Shown piece by piece: positions 33,692-41,079 of a stretch of DNA of 64,000 bases; within the stretch, counting starts at the first letter, position 1, and every line of letters begins with the position of its first letter. The notes under the pieces were generated by a model, which saw nothing but the letters and a program-made list of their open reading frames with translations, did not search any database and was not told the DNA's origin. The stretch is from the NCBI GenBank assembly GCA_041690635.1, contig JAWLGZ010000001.1:62001-126000 (forward strand). The letters run 5' to 3'. The DNA comes from JAWLGZ01 sp041690635 (lineage in GTDB: Bacteria; Pseudomonadota; Gammaproteobacteria; Thiohalomonadales; Thiohalomonadaceae). The translations under genes were made by a program, and so were the position numbers.

Positions 33692-33803
33692 TGGTCGGTG
33701 GTCGGTGGTCGGTGGTCGGTGGTCGGTGGTCGGTGGTCGGTGGTCGGTGGTCGGTGGTCTTTAGTCGTTGGTCTGTGATCTGTGGCTACCGACTACCGAC
33801 TAG
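33692..33803. repeat. Heptamer hairpin element, (GGTCGGT)~9 with opposite arm
   Basis: About 67 bp of GGTCGGT repeats, a degenerate centre (GGTCTTTAGTCGTTGGTC) and a CCGACTA arm in reverse. The two arms can pair as a long imperfect hairpin in the flgF-flgG message. Together with the REPs it fills 33673-34046. Confidence 0.92.
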
Positions 33804-33810
33804 TCAATCC

Positions 33811-33892
33811 GTAGGATGGGTTGAGCAACGTGCATGGATGCACTAAATCCGCGGGTGCATGGATGCGCGTGAGCGGTGCAGCGATACCCATC
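33811..33892 (+). repeat. Expanded 82-bp REP variant, third copy
   Basis: Forward orientation, with the nested palindrome-containing block (GTGCATGGATGCAC, CGCATGGATGCGCG-like). Same element as at 8561-8750, 25 kb away. Confidence 0.9.
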
Positions 33893-33960
33893 TGTCGCGA
33901 AGAACTTCACCATTCGCTCAACCCTATCCGGCTACATTTTCGTTGCCGATTCCCTCGATT

Positions 33961-33995
33961 GATGGGTATTGCCCTTCGGGCTCAACCCATCCTAC
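33961..33995 (-). repeat. Single REP palindrome
   Basis: GATGGGTATTGCCC ... GGGCTCAACCCATCCTAC, in the flgF-flgG gap. Confidence 0.85.
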
Positions 33996-34046
33996 GAAAA
34001 GCTCTTCCGATGGCTTTTCTGACGCTTACCAATTAGCAAGCAAAGC

Positions 34047-34790
34047 CTATGCCATCTTCATCATCTGGGCGGCAACCTCGTCGTTCTCCTCGGCAGTTTT
34101 CATCGCCTTGATCTGGAGCTCGAAGCGGCGGGCCAGCGCAATCATGTCCACCAGTGCACCCACCGTGTTGACGTTACTGTTCTCCAGCACGCCGGAGGCC
34201 AGTTGCACATTCGCATCGGGCGGCGCGTCGCCCCCTTCCTTCAGGCGCAACAGACCGTCGCCGCCCTTGGTGAGATCGGCCAGAGCAGGGTTGACCAGCT
34301 TGATCCGGTTCACCTCCGCCAGCACGTTGGGGTCCTGTCCCACCGGCCGGACGGAGATGGTGCCGTCGGCGCCGATTTCGATCTTTTCGGATGGGGGAAT
34401 GGCAATCGGTCCGCCGTCGTCCCCGAGAACCGGGTGACCGGCGCCGGTGGTGAGCAGCCCGTTGGCCGAGATGCGCAGATCGCCGGCACGGGTGTAGGCC
34501 TCGGCGCCGTCCGGTGCCTGGACCGCGATCCAGCCCTCCCCATGCACGGCAATGTCCAGTTCACGGCCGGTAGCGTTCTGCATGCCGGGGGCGAAATCGG
34601 TCGCCGGTCGCTCCGACATGGCATAGGCACGACTCGGCAGACCGTCGCCGAATACCGGCATCGCACGCGCCTGCACCAGGTCCGCCTTGAAGCCAACGGT
34701 GGATGCATTGGCGAGATTGTTCGCGGTGACCGACTGGGCGATCATCGTCTCCCGGGCACCACTCATCGAGATGTAAAGACTGCGGTCCAT
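34047..34790 (-). CDS. flgF: Flagellar proximal rod protein FlgF
   Basis: FlgF is a rod protein of the FlgE/FlgG family. The 247-residue protein begins MDRSLYISMSGARETMIAQSVTANNLANASTVGFKADLVQ and ends GALVDMIALARRFELQIKAMKTAEENDEVAAQMMKMA, both diagnostic. GGGAGG lies before the ATG. It is the first gene of flgFGHIJ, with its own sigma54-like promoter. Confidence 0.96.
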   Translation of the reverse strand: MDRSLYISMSGARETMIAQSVTANNLANASTVGFKADLVQARAMPVFGDGLPSRAYAMSERPATDFAPGMQNATGRELDIAVHGEGWIAVQAPDGAEAYTRAGDLRISANGLLTTGAGHPVLGDDGGPIAIPPSEKIEIGADGTISVRPVGQDPNVLAEVNRIKLVNPALADLTKGGDGLLRLKEGGDAPPDANVQLASGVLENSNVNTVGALVDMIALARRFELQIKAMKTAEENDEVAAQMMKMA

Positions 34791-34803
34791 GTTTGCCTCC
34801 CGT

Positions 34804-34876
34804 TGGTCGGCGGTCGGTGGTCGGTGGTCTTTAGTCGGTGGTCTGTGGTCTGTGGTCTACCGACTACCGACTACCA
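34804..34876. repeat. Heptamer hairpin element, leader of flgF
   Basis: GGTCGG words, the same degenerate centre (GGTCTTTAGTCGGTGGTC) and reverse CCGACTA words as at 33692. It lies in the presumed 5' leader of flgF between its sigma54 promoter and ribosome site. Confidence 0.9.
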
Positions 34877-34898
34877 TTTGACACTTACCCAGGATGAA

Positions 34899-34913
34899 GC
34901 AATTCGCGTACCA
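34899..34913 (-). promoter_or_regulatory. Sigma54-type promoter of flgFGHIJ
   Basis: The minus strand reads TGGTACGCGAATTGC, one base from the TGGCACG-N4-TTGC consensus with correct spacing. It lies just downstream of the flgE terminator, so flgF starts a new unit. Confidence 0.75.
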
Positions 34914-34936
34914 CATTTAAAATGATGGCTCGCCAC

Positions 34937-34990
34937 AAAACAAAAAGGGCCGAGCGAAATGGCATCAATAGATCCCACTTCACTCGGCCC
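34937..34990 (-). terminator. Terminator after flgE with a large loop
   Basis: On the minus strand GGGCCGAGTGAA pairs with TTCGCTCGGCCC (12 bp, one wobble) across a loop of about 20 nt, followed by TTTTTGTTTT. It separates flgBCDE from flgFGHIJ. Confidence 0.75.
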
Positions 34991-35018
34991 GTCGTAGGGC
35001 GGACAGATTAGGGCCATG

Positions 35019-35117
35019 CAGGATGGGTTGAGCGGCAGCGATACCCATCGGTCGCGGGCTCCTTCGACGCCTCCGCGCGATCGATGGGTATCGCCCTTCG
35101 GACTCAACCCATCCTAC
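35019..35117. repeat. Inverted REP pair after flgE
   Basis: Forward copy at 35019-35051 and reverse copy at 35083-35117, followed by two GCCCCTA heptamer words before the flgE stop. Together with the terminator, the promoter and the heptamers it accounts for 34791-35141. Confidence 0.9.
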
Positions 35118-35141
35118 AGCTACTAGCCCCTAGCCCCTGCA

Positions 35142-36737
35142 TTAACGAATATTGATAATCGACTGAGTCACCGCGTCCTCCGTGGAGATCATCTTCGCAT
35201 TGGCCTGGAAGTCGCGCTGGGCGACGATCATGTTGACCAGCTGCTTGGAGAGGTCCACGTTTGAGGACTCCAGGGCGCCTGACTGGATGGCGCCGATGGT
35301 GCCGGTGCCCGCCTGTCCCGGCAGGACGTCGCCGGATTCGAAGGTCTGCGCCCAGTTGGTATCACCGATCGGCTGCAAACCTTGTGGGTTGGAGAAATTT
35401 ACCACTGCGACTGCGCCGAGGGTTGTCGACTGTCCGTTGGTGTAACGCGCGAACACCACCCCTTTGGAATCGATGTCGATGCTGCTCATCCGACCGGTGG
35501 TGTAGCCGTCCTGCACCAGGGTGTTGACGGAGGACTCACCGGCATACTGGGTGGAACCGGCAAAATCGATGGTCAAATCCAAGAGTTCGGCGCCGTTGCC
35601 GGGGTCATAAAGACCGGAATCATCGTTGAAGTTGATCGTGGTCGGTGAATTGAGCAACTGTCCGGAGGAGCTGAAGCTCAGGACCTCAGTATCCTGCGCC
35701 ACCCCGTCGACAGTCATCAGCGTGTTCCACATGTTGTCCGGGGCTTCGCTGACATCTGCGACGACAGCCACGGTAGTGGGAGTGGCACTCTGCGTGACGG
35801 TGGAGAGGTCCAGGGTGAAATCAACCGGTGTGGCATCCGGATTGCCGAGATCAAGACTGAGAATCGTGTTGCCCGCGATCGTGGCTGGCGTGGTGGTGAA
35901 ATCGATGGTGGCCTGTTGGGTGATGTTGTCGTAGACACCGTCACCATCGGTGTCGATGTTGATGTCGACGGTCCAGTTGTCAGCCGCAGTTTCGGTGAAT
36001 TCCAGCTCCACCTCGTAGGCATTGCCCAGCGAGTCGTAAATGGTTCTGTTAAGGGTGTGCGGTCCGCTTCCCGGTTCCAGATTTCCGCCCATCTCCAGTC
36101 CCGTGCTGGCTGAGGCTCGCTGGAAATAGAGGGTCGTAGTGTGCGCTTCGCCCAGCGAGTCATAGATGGTGGTGGAGGTCGAAAACCCGTAGGTGTCCGG
36201 GTCGTTCGGGTCGATACGCGTGCCGAGGATCCGATCACGGCTGGCGTCGAGGTTCAGATTCAACTCGATATTTTCAGTCGCCGAGGCCGGGTTGGCGCTG
36301 GTGGACAGCCGCAGGTCGGTGCCGGTGAAGTTGGTCACCTCCCCATCCTCGTTCACCGCATAGCTCTGCAGCTTCTGCCCCTGGGAGTTGACCACGTAGC
36401 CCTCCCGATCGACCCCATAGGCGCCGGCACGGGTGTAGATTGAACTCCCGTCGGTGTCCTTGAGGACGAAGAAACCGTCGCCGTTGATGGCCAGATCCAG
36501 GTTGTTGTCGGTGAACTCCACGTTGCCCTGGGCGAACTGCTGCGCAACGTTGGTCAACCGGACACCGGCACCGACTGCGGTCGAGGAGGCGCCCGCGAAA
36601 CTGCTGGCGAAAATATCTGCGAACTCCGCACGCGACTTCTTGAACCCGTTGGTGCTGGAGTTGGCGATGTTGTTGCCGGTGACGCTCAGGTTGGCCTGCG
36701 CCGCGTTGAGCCCGCTGAGTGAGGTCTGGAAGGCCAT
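35142..36737 (-). CDS. flgE: Flagellar hook protein FlgE
   Basis: FlgE polymerises into the hook. The 531-residue product has the conserved ends (MAFQTSLSGLNAAQANLSVTGNNIANSSTNGFKKSRAEFADIF; SSNVDLSKQLVNMIVAQRDFQANAKMISTEDAVTQSIINIR), a FlgE D2-type region and the late LGAVAVVNFSNPQGLQPIGD segment. A motif TIYDSLGxA occurs twice (about 190-198 and 232-240), followed by related strands. That suggests a small internal duplication and partly explains why it is longer than typical 400-470-residue FlgE. GGAGAA precedes the ATG. Confidence 0.96.
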   Translation of the reverse strand: MAFQTSLSGLNAAQANLSVTGNNIANSSTNGFKKSRAEFADIFASSFAGASSTAVGAGVRLTNVAQQFAQGNVEFTDNNLDLAINGDGFFVLKDTDGSSIYTRAGAYGVDREGYVVNSQGQKLQSYAVNEDGEVTNFTGTDLRLSTSANPASATENIELNLNLDASRDRILGTRIDPNDPDTYGFSTSTTIYDSLGEAHTTTLYFQRASASTGLEMGGNLEPGSGPHTLNRTIYDSLGNAYEVELEFTETAADNWTVDINIDTDGDGVYDNITQQATIDFTTTPATIAGNTILSLDLGNPDATPVDFTLDLSTVTQSATPTTVAVVADVSEAPDNMWNTLMTVDGVAQDTEVLSFSSSGQLLNSPTTINFNDDSGLYDPGNGAELLDLTIDFAGSTQYAGESSVNTLVQDGYTTGRMSSIDIDSKGVVFARYTNGQSTTLGAVAVVNFSNPQGLQPIGDTNWAQTFESGDVLPGQAGTGTIGAIQSGALESSNVDLSKQLVNMIVAQRDFQANAKMISTEDAVTQSIINIR

Positions 36738-36773
36738 TTTTTCGTTCTCCTGTGTTTCTGGTTCTTCGCGATC

Positions 36774-36857
36774 GATGGGTATCGCTACCGCTCAACCCAT
36801 CCTACGGTTTGTGGTTTCCCGCGATCGATGGGTATCGCTGCGCTCAACCCATCCTAC
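36774..36857. repeat. Two REPs in the same orientation between flgE and flgD
   Basis: Reverse copies at 36774-36805 and 36827-36857, followed by degenerate CCCCTAG heptamers (about 36870-36892) up to flgD. Direct rather than inverted arrangement is unusual here. Confidence 0.88.
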
Positions 36858-36898
36858 GTTGCTTCCTCTAGCCCCTAGCGACTAGCCCCTGCCTTTAA

Positions 36899-37570
36899 TC
36901 ACATAATCTCCTGGACCTTGGTAAAGCTCACGGAGCCGATACCGGCCAGGTTGAGCGTGGGCGCCCCTCCTTTGCGGTCGATGGTCACGCTCTGCACCTG
37001 TGCCGCGATGCTGGTCTCCAGCGCCTCTTTCTTGCCGTTGACCTTGCTCTGGGCCTCGATGGTGTAGGTCCCTGCCGGCATCTGCTGGCCCTCGCTGCTC
37101 AGACCGTCCCAGGCAAACCAGGCCTCACCCGGGGCATGGGACCCGAGTTCCATGTGCCGAACCAGTTGCCCGTTGGCGTTGTAGATGTTCACGCCCAGTT
37201 CCATGGTGCTTTGTGGGACCGAAATGGAGCCCACCAGGTCGCCCTCTTCGGGCAGCGCACCCGTCCCGCTCGGCACCAGCACATGGCGGCCGACCAATGA
37301 GGAGGCCTGTAACGCCTGATTGGAGTGGAGCGAATCGGCCAGCGTACTGAACGAACCCTGAAGTTCCTTGATGCCAGAAACCGTACCGAACTGGGCAATC
37401 TGCGCCAGGAAGTCACCATTTTCCATCGGTGACATCGGATCCTGGTTGTTGAGCTGGGCCAGCATCAACGTCATGAACTCTTCCTGACCCAGTTCATCGT
37501 TCTTTTTCTTCGCGTCCGACTGCAGCCCGTACTGGGCCAGGATGTCGGTATCGTTATTGACTGAACTCAT
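36899..37570 (-). CDS. flgD: Hook assembly cap protein FlgD
   Basis: FlgD caps the growing hook and is needed for FlgE assembly. The 223-residue product has the N-terminal scaffold motif (LGQEEFMTLMLAQLNNQDPMSPMENGDFLAQIAQFGTVSGIKELQ) and the C-terminal FlgD Ig/Tudor-like domain (GSHAPGEAWFAWDGLSSEGQQMPAGTYTIEAQ). Normal length. It begins 13 bp after flgC. Confidence 0.96.
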   Translation of the reverse strand: MSSVNNDTDILAQYGLQSDAKKKNDELGQEEFMTLMLAQLNNQDPMSPMENGDFLAQIAQFGTVSGIKELQGSFSTLADSLHSNQALQASSLVGRHVLVPSGTGALPEEGDLVGSISVPQSTMELGVNIYNANGQLVRHMELGSHAPGEAWFAWDGLSSEGQQMPAGTYTIEAQSKVNGKKEALETSIAAQVQSVTIDRKGGAPTLNLAGIGSVSFTKVQEIM

Positions 37571-37583
37571 GGCGTTGCTCCCC

Positions 37584-38000
37584 TTACTCGCCGATGCGCA
37601 GCGTCTGCAGCATCATCTGCTTGGCGGTGTTGGTCACTTCCACATTGGTCTGGAACGAGCGGGAGGCGGAGATCATGTTGGCCATCTCCTCCACCACGTT
37701 GACGTTGGGCAGGAAGACATATCCCTCTTCGTTCGCCATCGGGTGGTCCGGGCGGTACTCCTGACGCAATTCCGACTGGCTCTCCACAATCCCCTTCACC
37801 TGCACACCGACCGCCGTCTGGTCTCCGGACCGTGCCTGATCGAGCATGGCGGCGAACACCGGCTGCCGGGCGCGGTAGGTCTGATCGATGCTGGAGCTGA
37901 CGCTGTCGGCGTTGGCCAGATTGCTGGCGGTGGTGTTGAGCCGCACGGTCTGTGCACTAAGGGCCGAGCCGGCGACATCGAATATCTTGAACATTGACAT
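37584..38000 (-). CDS. flgC: Flagellar rod protein FlgC
   Basis: Proximal rod protein of 138 residues: MSMFKIFDVAGSALSAQTVRLNTTASNLANADSVSS at the start, and NVNVVEEMANMISASRSFQTNVEVTNTAKQMMLQTLRIGE at the end. It starts 2 bp after flgB, in one transcription unit. Confidence 0.96.
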   Translation of the reverse strand: MSMFKIFDVAGSALSAQTVRLNTTASNLANADSVSSSIDQTYRARQPVFAAMLDQARSGDQTAVGVQVKGIVESQSELRQEYRPDHPMANEEGYVFLPNVNVVEEMANMISASRSFQTNVEVTNTAKQMMLQTLRIGE

Positions 38001-38002
38001 GA

Positions 38003-38395
38003 CTATTGCCCCGTAATGGCTGTGCGCAGCGATTTGATGGTGCCGTTCACGAAGTCCAACGTGGCCTGGTAGCGCAGTGCATTCTCCATGTAGGCCGCTT
38101 TCTCCACCTGCGGGTCGACGGTGTTGCCGTCCACCGACGGCTGGGTCGGCGTGCGGTAGAGCGCCCCGTCCTCACCCGCCTGGGCAGCATTGCCGAAATG
38201 GCGCGCGTGGGTGGCAACAGGTCCGTTGCCTTTCCCGGCGTAGTCGGCCAGCATCGACTGGAAATCGATGTCCTGCGCCTTGTAATTGGGGGTGTCGGCG
38301 TTGGCGATGTTCGAGGACAGCAGCTCCGCCCGACGCGCCTGAAGGTTCAGGGCGTACTCGTGGATGCCGAGCGCGTTATTGAGATTGGTTGGCAT
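38003..38395 (-). CDS. flgB: Flagellar rod protein FlgB
   Basis: Proximal rod protein of 130 residues, first gene of flgBCDE. It begins MPTNLNNALGIHEYALNLQARRAELLSSNIANADTPNYKAQDIDFQ at ATG 38395, with a strong GGAGGT site; a 65-codon upstream extension has no family sequence and contains the promoter. The sigma54 promoter 36 bp upstream is canonical. Confidence 0.96.
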   Translation of the reverse strand: MPTNLNNALGIHEYALNLQARRAELLSSNIANADTPNYKAQDIDFQSMLADYAGKGNGPVATHARHFGNAAQAGEDGALYRTPTQPSVDGNTVDPQVEKAAYMENALRYQATLDFVNGTIKSLRTAITGQ

Positions 38396-38430
38396 GGGCC
38401 ACCTCCATCGATTCCTTTGCCGCAAGCAAA

Positions 38431-38445
38431 GCAATGGGTGTGCCA
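38431..38445 (-). promoter_or_regulatory. Sigma54 promoter of flgBCDE
   Basis: The minus strand reads TGGCACACCCATTGC, with TGGCAC and TTGC exact and at standard spacing. It is one of the clearest sigma54 promoters in the window. Confidence 0.9.
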
Positions 38446-38598
38446 CACGAATTGAACTGTTAGATTTCAATCTCTTACATGGAAGCGCCTGTTTCAGCTC
38501 ACCGGGATGCGGCAATGAAATGCCTTCGACCCGGCAAACCGGGAGGGGTTGGGCGGCAAAAGTGCGATGACCGTCAAGAAGTCGTCGCATGGGGGGAA

Positions 38599-38675
38599 TG
38601 GCGTCCCGGAGAGGATTCGAACCTCCGACCTAGCGCTTAGGAGGCGCTCGCTCTATCCAGCTGAGCTACCGGGAC
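38599..38675 (-). tRNA. tRNA-Arg (CCT)
   Basis: A 77-nt cloverleaf with acceptor GTCCCGG/CCGGGAC, D arm AGCTCAGCTGGATAGAGC, a 7-nt anticodon loop CTCCTAA (CCT), T arm GGTTCGAATCC and an encoded CCA. It lies about 200 bp upstream of flgB. Confidence 0.96.
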
Positions 38676-38676
38676 A

Positions 38677-38710
38677 AAAGAAAACGGCCGGAGGGGACTC
38701 CGGCCGGCAG
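38677..38710 (-). terminator. Terminator between the two tRNAs
   Basis: CCGGCCGGAG pairs with CTCCGGCCG, followed on the minus strand by TTTTCTTTT, directly after tRNA-Ala. It makes the two tRNA genes at least partly separate units, and tRNA-Arg has no obvious promoter in the remaining space. Confidence 0.8.
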
Positions 38711-38714
38711 GAAT

Positions 38715-38790
<76 letters not shown>

Positions 38791-38802
38791 GAAAACGGGG
38801 GA

Positions 38803-38808
38803 ATTATA
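38803..38808 (-). promoter_or_regulatory. -10 box of tRNA-Ala
   Basis: A perfect TATAAT on the minus strand, 12 bp before the mature 5' end. The position of the -35 is filled by GGGGCTA heptamers, with no TTGACA-like hexamer. Confidence 0.7.
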
Positions 38809-38810
38809 TA

Positions 38811-38840
38811 GGGGCTAGGGGCTAGGGGCTAGGGGGCTAG
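38811..38840. repeat. Heptamer array GGGGCTA x4
   Basis: Four 7-8-bp words immediately upstream of the tRNA-Ala -10 box. Same word as at 30556 and 30977. Confidence 0.9.
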
Positions 38841-38845
38841 TCGAT

Positions 38846-39125
38846 GTAGGATGGGTTGAGCGGGAGCGATACCCATCGGTCGCGGCTTCGCCCCACCCCT
38901 CCAATCAGCATGGGTATCGCCCTTCGGGCTCAACCCATCCTACACGGGTCTGGAACACGGCAGAAAAGCGGTCAGCCTGCCCACTCCGGCACAACAAGAT
39001 TGCTTCCCACGAGTGACGCCACTTCAATGTAGGATGGGTCGAGCGGGAGCGATACCCATCGGTCGCGGCTTCGCCCCACCCTCCAATCCGCATGGGTATC
39101 GCCCTTCGGGCTCAACCCATCCTAC
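38846..39125. repeat. Two inverted REP pairs, 183-bp period
   Basis: Forward copies at 38846 and 39029, reverse copies at 38909 and 39091, with the shared linker 'tcgcggcttcgccccaccc'. This is the rightmost occurrence of the family and fills 38841-39157. Confidence 0.92.
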
Positions 39126-39157
39126 ACGGCTGTGAACAACCTGGTGGCTTTACACAC

Positions 39158-39637
39158 CTAGACCTTGAAAGAGGTCCTGCCGCCGACATTCGCCGGTCCG
39201 GTGCCGCCCTTCTGGTCGTACAGACAGGTGCCGTCCCCCGTACCGAGCAGTACGGCAAGCGCCTCCTCGGCACCACGGCGGCTCGGCTCAATGAGCATGC
39301 CGTTGCTCCGGTTCTGGGTCCGGCACGCTTCGAGACGCTCGCGCAGTTCGGCCCAGATTCGGCTCAACTCCGTGTCACCGCCGGACCGCTCCAGCAGCGC
39401 CTCGAATCCGTCCCCATCCGCCGCAAGGCCGTTGGCCCGCAGCAGGGCCAGGCGCTCACCCGCCAGCTTTTCCAGTTCAGCGACCAGGGCGCCCTTTTCG
39501 GTCACCGCCTTGCCGAGCGCCTCTCCATCACGCTTTTCCAGGGCGGCATGTTCCGCCACCAGAACGTCAAAAAGCCGTGAGACGTAATCCGCCTCACGGC
39601 CCAGCAGATCCTGCAGGCTCCGCGATAATTCAGGCAT
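39158..39637 (-). CDS. flgN: FlgN-family flagellar export chaperone
   Basis: A 159-residue helical protein starting MPELSRSLQDLLGREADYVSRLFDVLVAEHAALEKRDGEALGKAVTEKGALVAELEKL, which fits the FlgN coiled-coil fold. It ends with the typical NRSNGMLIEPSRRGAEEALAVLLG...YDQKGGT segment. FlgN escorts FlgK and FlgL to the export gate. It lies 33 bp after flgM, the standard pairing. Confidence 0.92.
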   Translation of the reverse strand: MPELSRSLQDLLGREADYVSRLFDVLVAEHAALEKRDGEALGKAVTEKGALVAELEKLAGERLALLRANGLAADGDGFEALLERSGGDTELSRIWAELRERLEACRTQNRSNGMLIEPSRRGAEEALAVLLGTGDGTCLYDQKGGTGPANVGGRTSFKV

Positions 39638-39670
39638 TGCCCCTCCTTTACGGCACTTCCGGAGTGCCCT

Positions 39671-39994
39671 TTACTCGGAGGCGGTCAACGCGGCCTCGAA
39701 GGCCAGCATCTTCTCCGCGACGCGCTTTGCATCCACCTCATAGCTCCCGTTCTCGACCGCCTTCTGAATGGCTTCGAGTCGCTGGGCATCCACCACCGGC
39801 AGGCTGGAGAGGGTATTTTCCAGTTCGCGCAGGCGGGCCGCCGTATCGGTCAGGCTGATCGTATCCACCGACGAGGGCCGACCGGTCTCTTCCTGCGTCC
39901 TTGTCGGCTCGCTGCGCGAGACCTGGACCTGGGAACCCTCCCCGCTGCGCTGGGAGTTGAACCCGGGTAAGTTACTGATTTTGTCGATAGCCAT
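39671..39994 (-). CDS. flgM: Anti-sigma28 factor FlgM
   Basis: FlgM holds FliA (sigma28) inactive until it is exported through the completed hook. The 107-residue product begins MAIDKISNLPGF behind AAGGAGT, is Ser/Thr/Glu-rich and disordered in the middle, and has the C-terminal sigma-binding helices (DTISLTDTAARLRELENTLSSLPVVDAQRLEAIQKAVENGSYEVDAKRVAEKMLAFEAAL). A sigma28-like promoter lies close upstream, consistent with feedback control. Confidence 0.94.
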   Translation of the reverse strand: MAIDKISNLPGFNSQRSGEGSQVQVSRSEPTRTQEETGRPSSVDTISLTDTAARLRELENTLSSLPVVDAQRLEAIQKAVENGSYEVDAKRVAEKMLAFEAALTASE

Positions 39995-40020
39995 CGCAAT
40001 TACTCCTTGAGTTATCCCCT

Positions 40021-40047
40021 CTTTCGTCCATGTGCCGGAAAACTTTA
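40021..40047 (-). promoter_or_regulatory. Sigma28-like promoter of flgMN
   Basis: The minus strand has TAAAGTTT at the -35 position, N15 spacing, and GACGAAAG as a 5/8 match to the -10. It lies 27 bp before flgM. Confidence 0.5.
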
Positions 40048-40142
40048 GCCCCAACTAATTCAGCGATGAAAAACCGCCATCCCCACGGTCTTTACTTCAC
40101 GAAACCCAGGAATGCAGTTTCCGGGCCATTTTCATATCCCGG

Positions 40143-40841
40143 TCAAAAGCGTACCCGAACCTCGCCCGGGCCGACCACTTCCGCCTCCACACGGCGTCCG
40201 GAGGAGAGATTCTTCACTGGAATCGAGTCGCCCCGCGCTCCGTCAGCCAGCGCCTCGCCCTCCATCCGCACATTCACTCCGCCGCCACCGGCGACGATGG
40301 CCACCCGATCACCGCGCCTGACCACCCGTGACGCCTCCACCAGGTTGGTGGTCAGGGCCGTTCCGGCACTGACCGGGCGGCTGGTGGTCTGACCGATGAC
40401 CTGTGCAATATCCGTCAAATAACCGCCGTTCAGGCGCGATATATCGCGATCCGCCAATTGAACGTCACCCGGGCCGATGACTGCGTTTCGCGCCAGCGGC
40501 CGAGTCGCAATCACCACCTCTTCCGTCACCGTGAGGGTCGCCTGCACATAGATGGACCACGGTTTGGGCGTACTGCAACGCACTCCAAGCAGGGTGCTGC
40601 CCACCAGATTTTGGGTTCCCGAGGTGGGAAAAAAGGCCTCCAGCGGCTCCGCGCAAGCAGGGAGGCGCAGGCGTGAGTCGAGATGGCCGATGACAACTTC
40701 CGGCTGGCGGCGCAGATCGGCTGTCTGGAGCTCGAGAAACATCCGGGCCGCGTCCCTGATCGAGTCGAGGGATTCGATCTCGTTCGCGGCAACCGCGCTC
40801 GACAGCACCACCCCAGCCATCAATACCAAAATTCGCTTCAT
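40143..40841 (-). CDS. flgA: P-ring assembly chaperone FlgA
   Basis: FlgA is a periplasmic chaperone for FlgI. The 232-residue precursor has a signal peptide (MKRILVLMAGVVLSSAVAA), a SAF/AFP-like region (ATRPLARNAVIGPGDVQLADRDISRL) and the C-terminal GDRVAIVAGGGGVNVRMEGEALADGARGDSIPVKNLSSGRRVEAEVVGPGEVRVRF. ATG 40841 is chosen because it directly begins the signal peptide. It is divergent from cheV. Confidence 0.94.
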   Translation of the reverse strand: MKRILVLMAGVVLSSAVAANEIESLDSIRDAARMFLELQTADLRRQPEVVIGHLDSRLRLPACAEPLEAFFPTSGTQNLVGSTLLGVRCSTPKPWSIYVQATLTVTEEVVIATRPLARNAVIGPGDVQLADRDISRLNGGYLTDIAQVIGQTTSRPVSAGTALTTNLVEASRVVRRGDRVAIVAGGGGVNVRMEGEALADGARGDSIPVKNLSSGRRVEAEVVGPGEVRVRF

Positions 40842-40957
40842 GGGTACTTCCCGCCATCCACCGTCGGCTGGCGCCGGCACGCCACGCCAGGGGGCAAAAA
40901 CGTTGGATGATCATAACAGACGCTCCCGATCCGGAAGAGTTCATACCAAAAACAAAT

Positions 40958-40972
40958 GCCAATTTCGTACCA
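40958..40972 (-). promoter_or_regulatory. Sigma54-like site upstream of flgA
   Basis: The minus strand reads TGGTACGAAATTGGC, with GG and GC 10 bp apart and one mismatch in each half. It resembles the flgF site. The leader would be about 105 nt. Confidence 0.45.
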
Positions 40973-40986
40973 GCCCGGTTTAACCC

Positions 40987-40992
40987 TATAAT
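40987..40992 (+). promoter_or_regulatory. Possible -10 box of cheV
   Basis: A perfect TATAAT about 88 bp before cheV. The -35 at 17 bp (TTCGTA) is poor. Nothing resembling sigma28 was found on this strand. Confidence 0.4.
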
Positions 40993-41079
40993 GGAACGCA
41001 AAATTCGGCGCCGGGCCTCAACTCTCTGGCTACGCTGCCGACACACGGATTGGGGTTAACCTCCCTGGGGGAGACTTTC

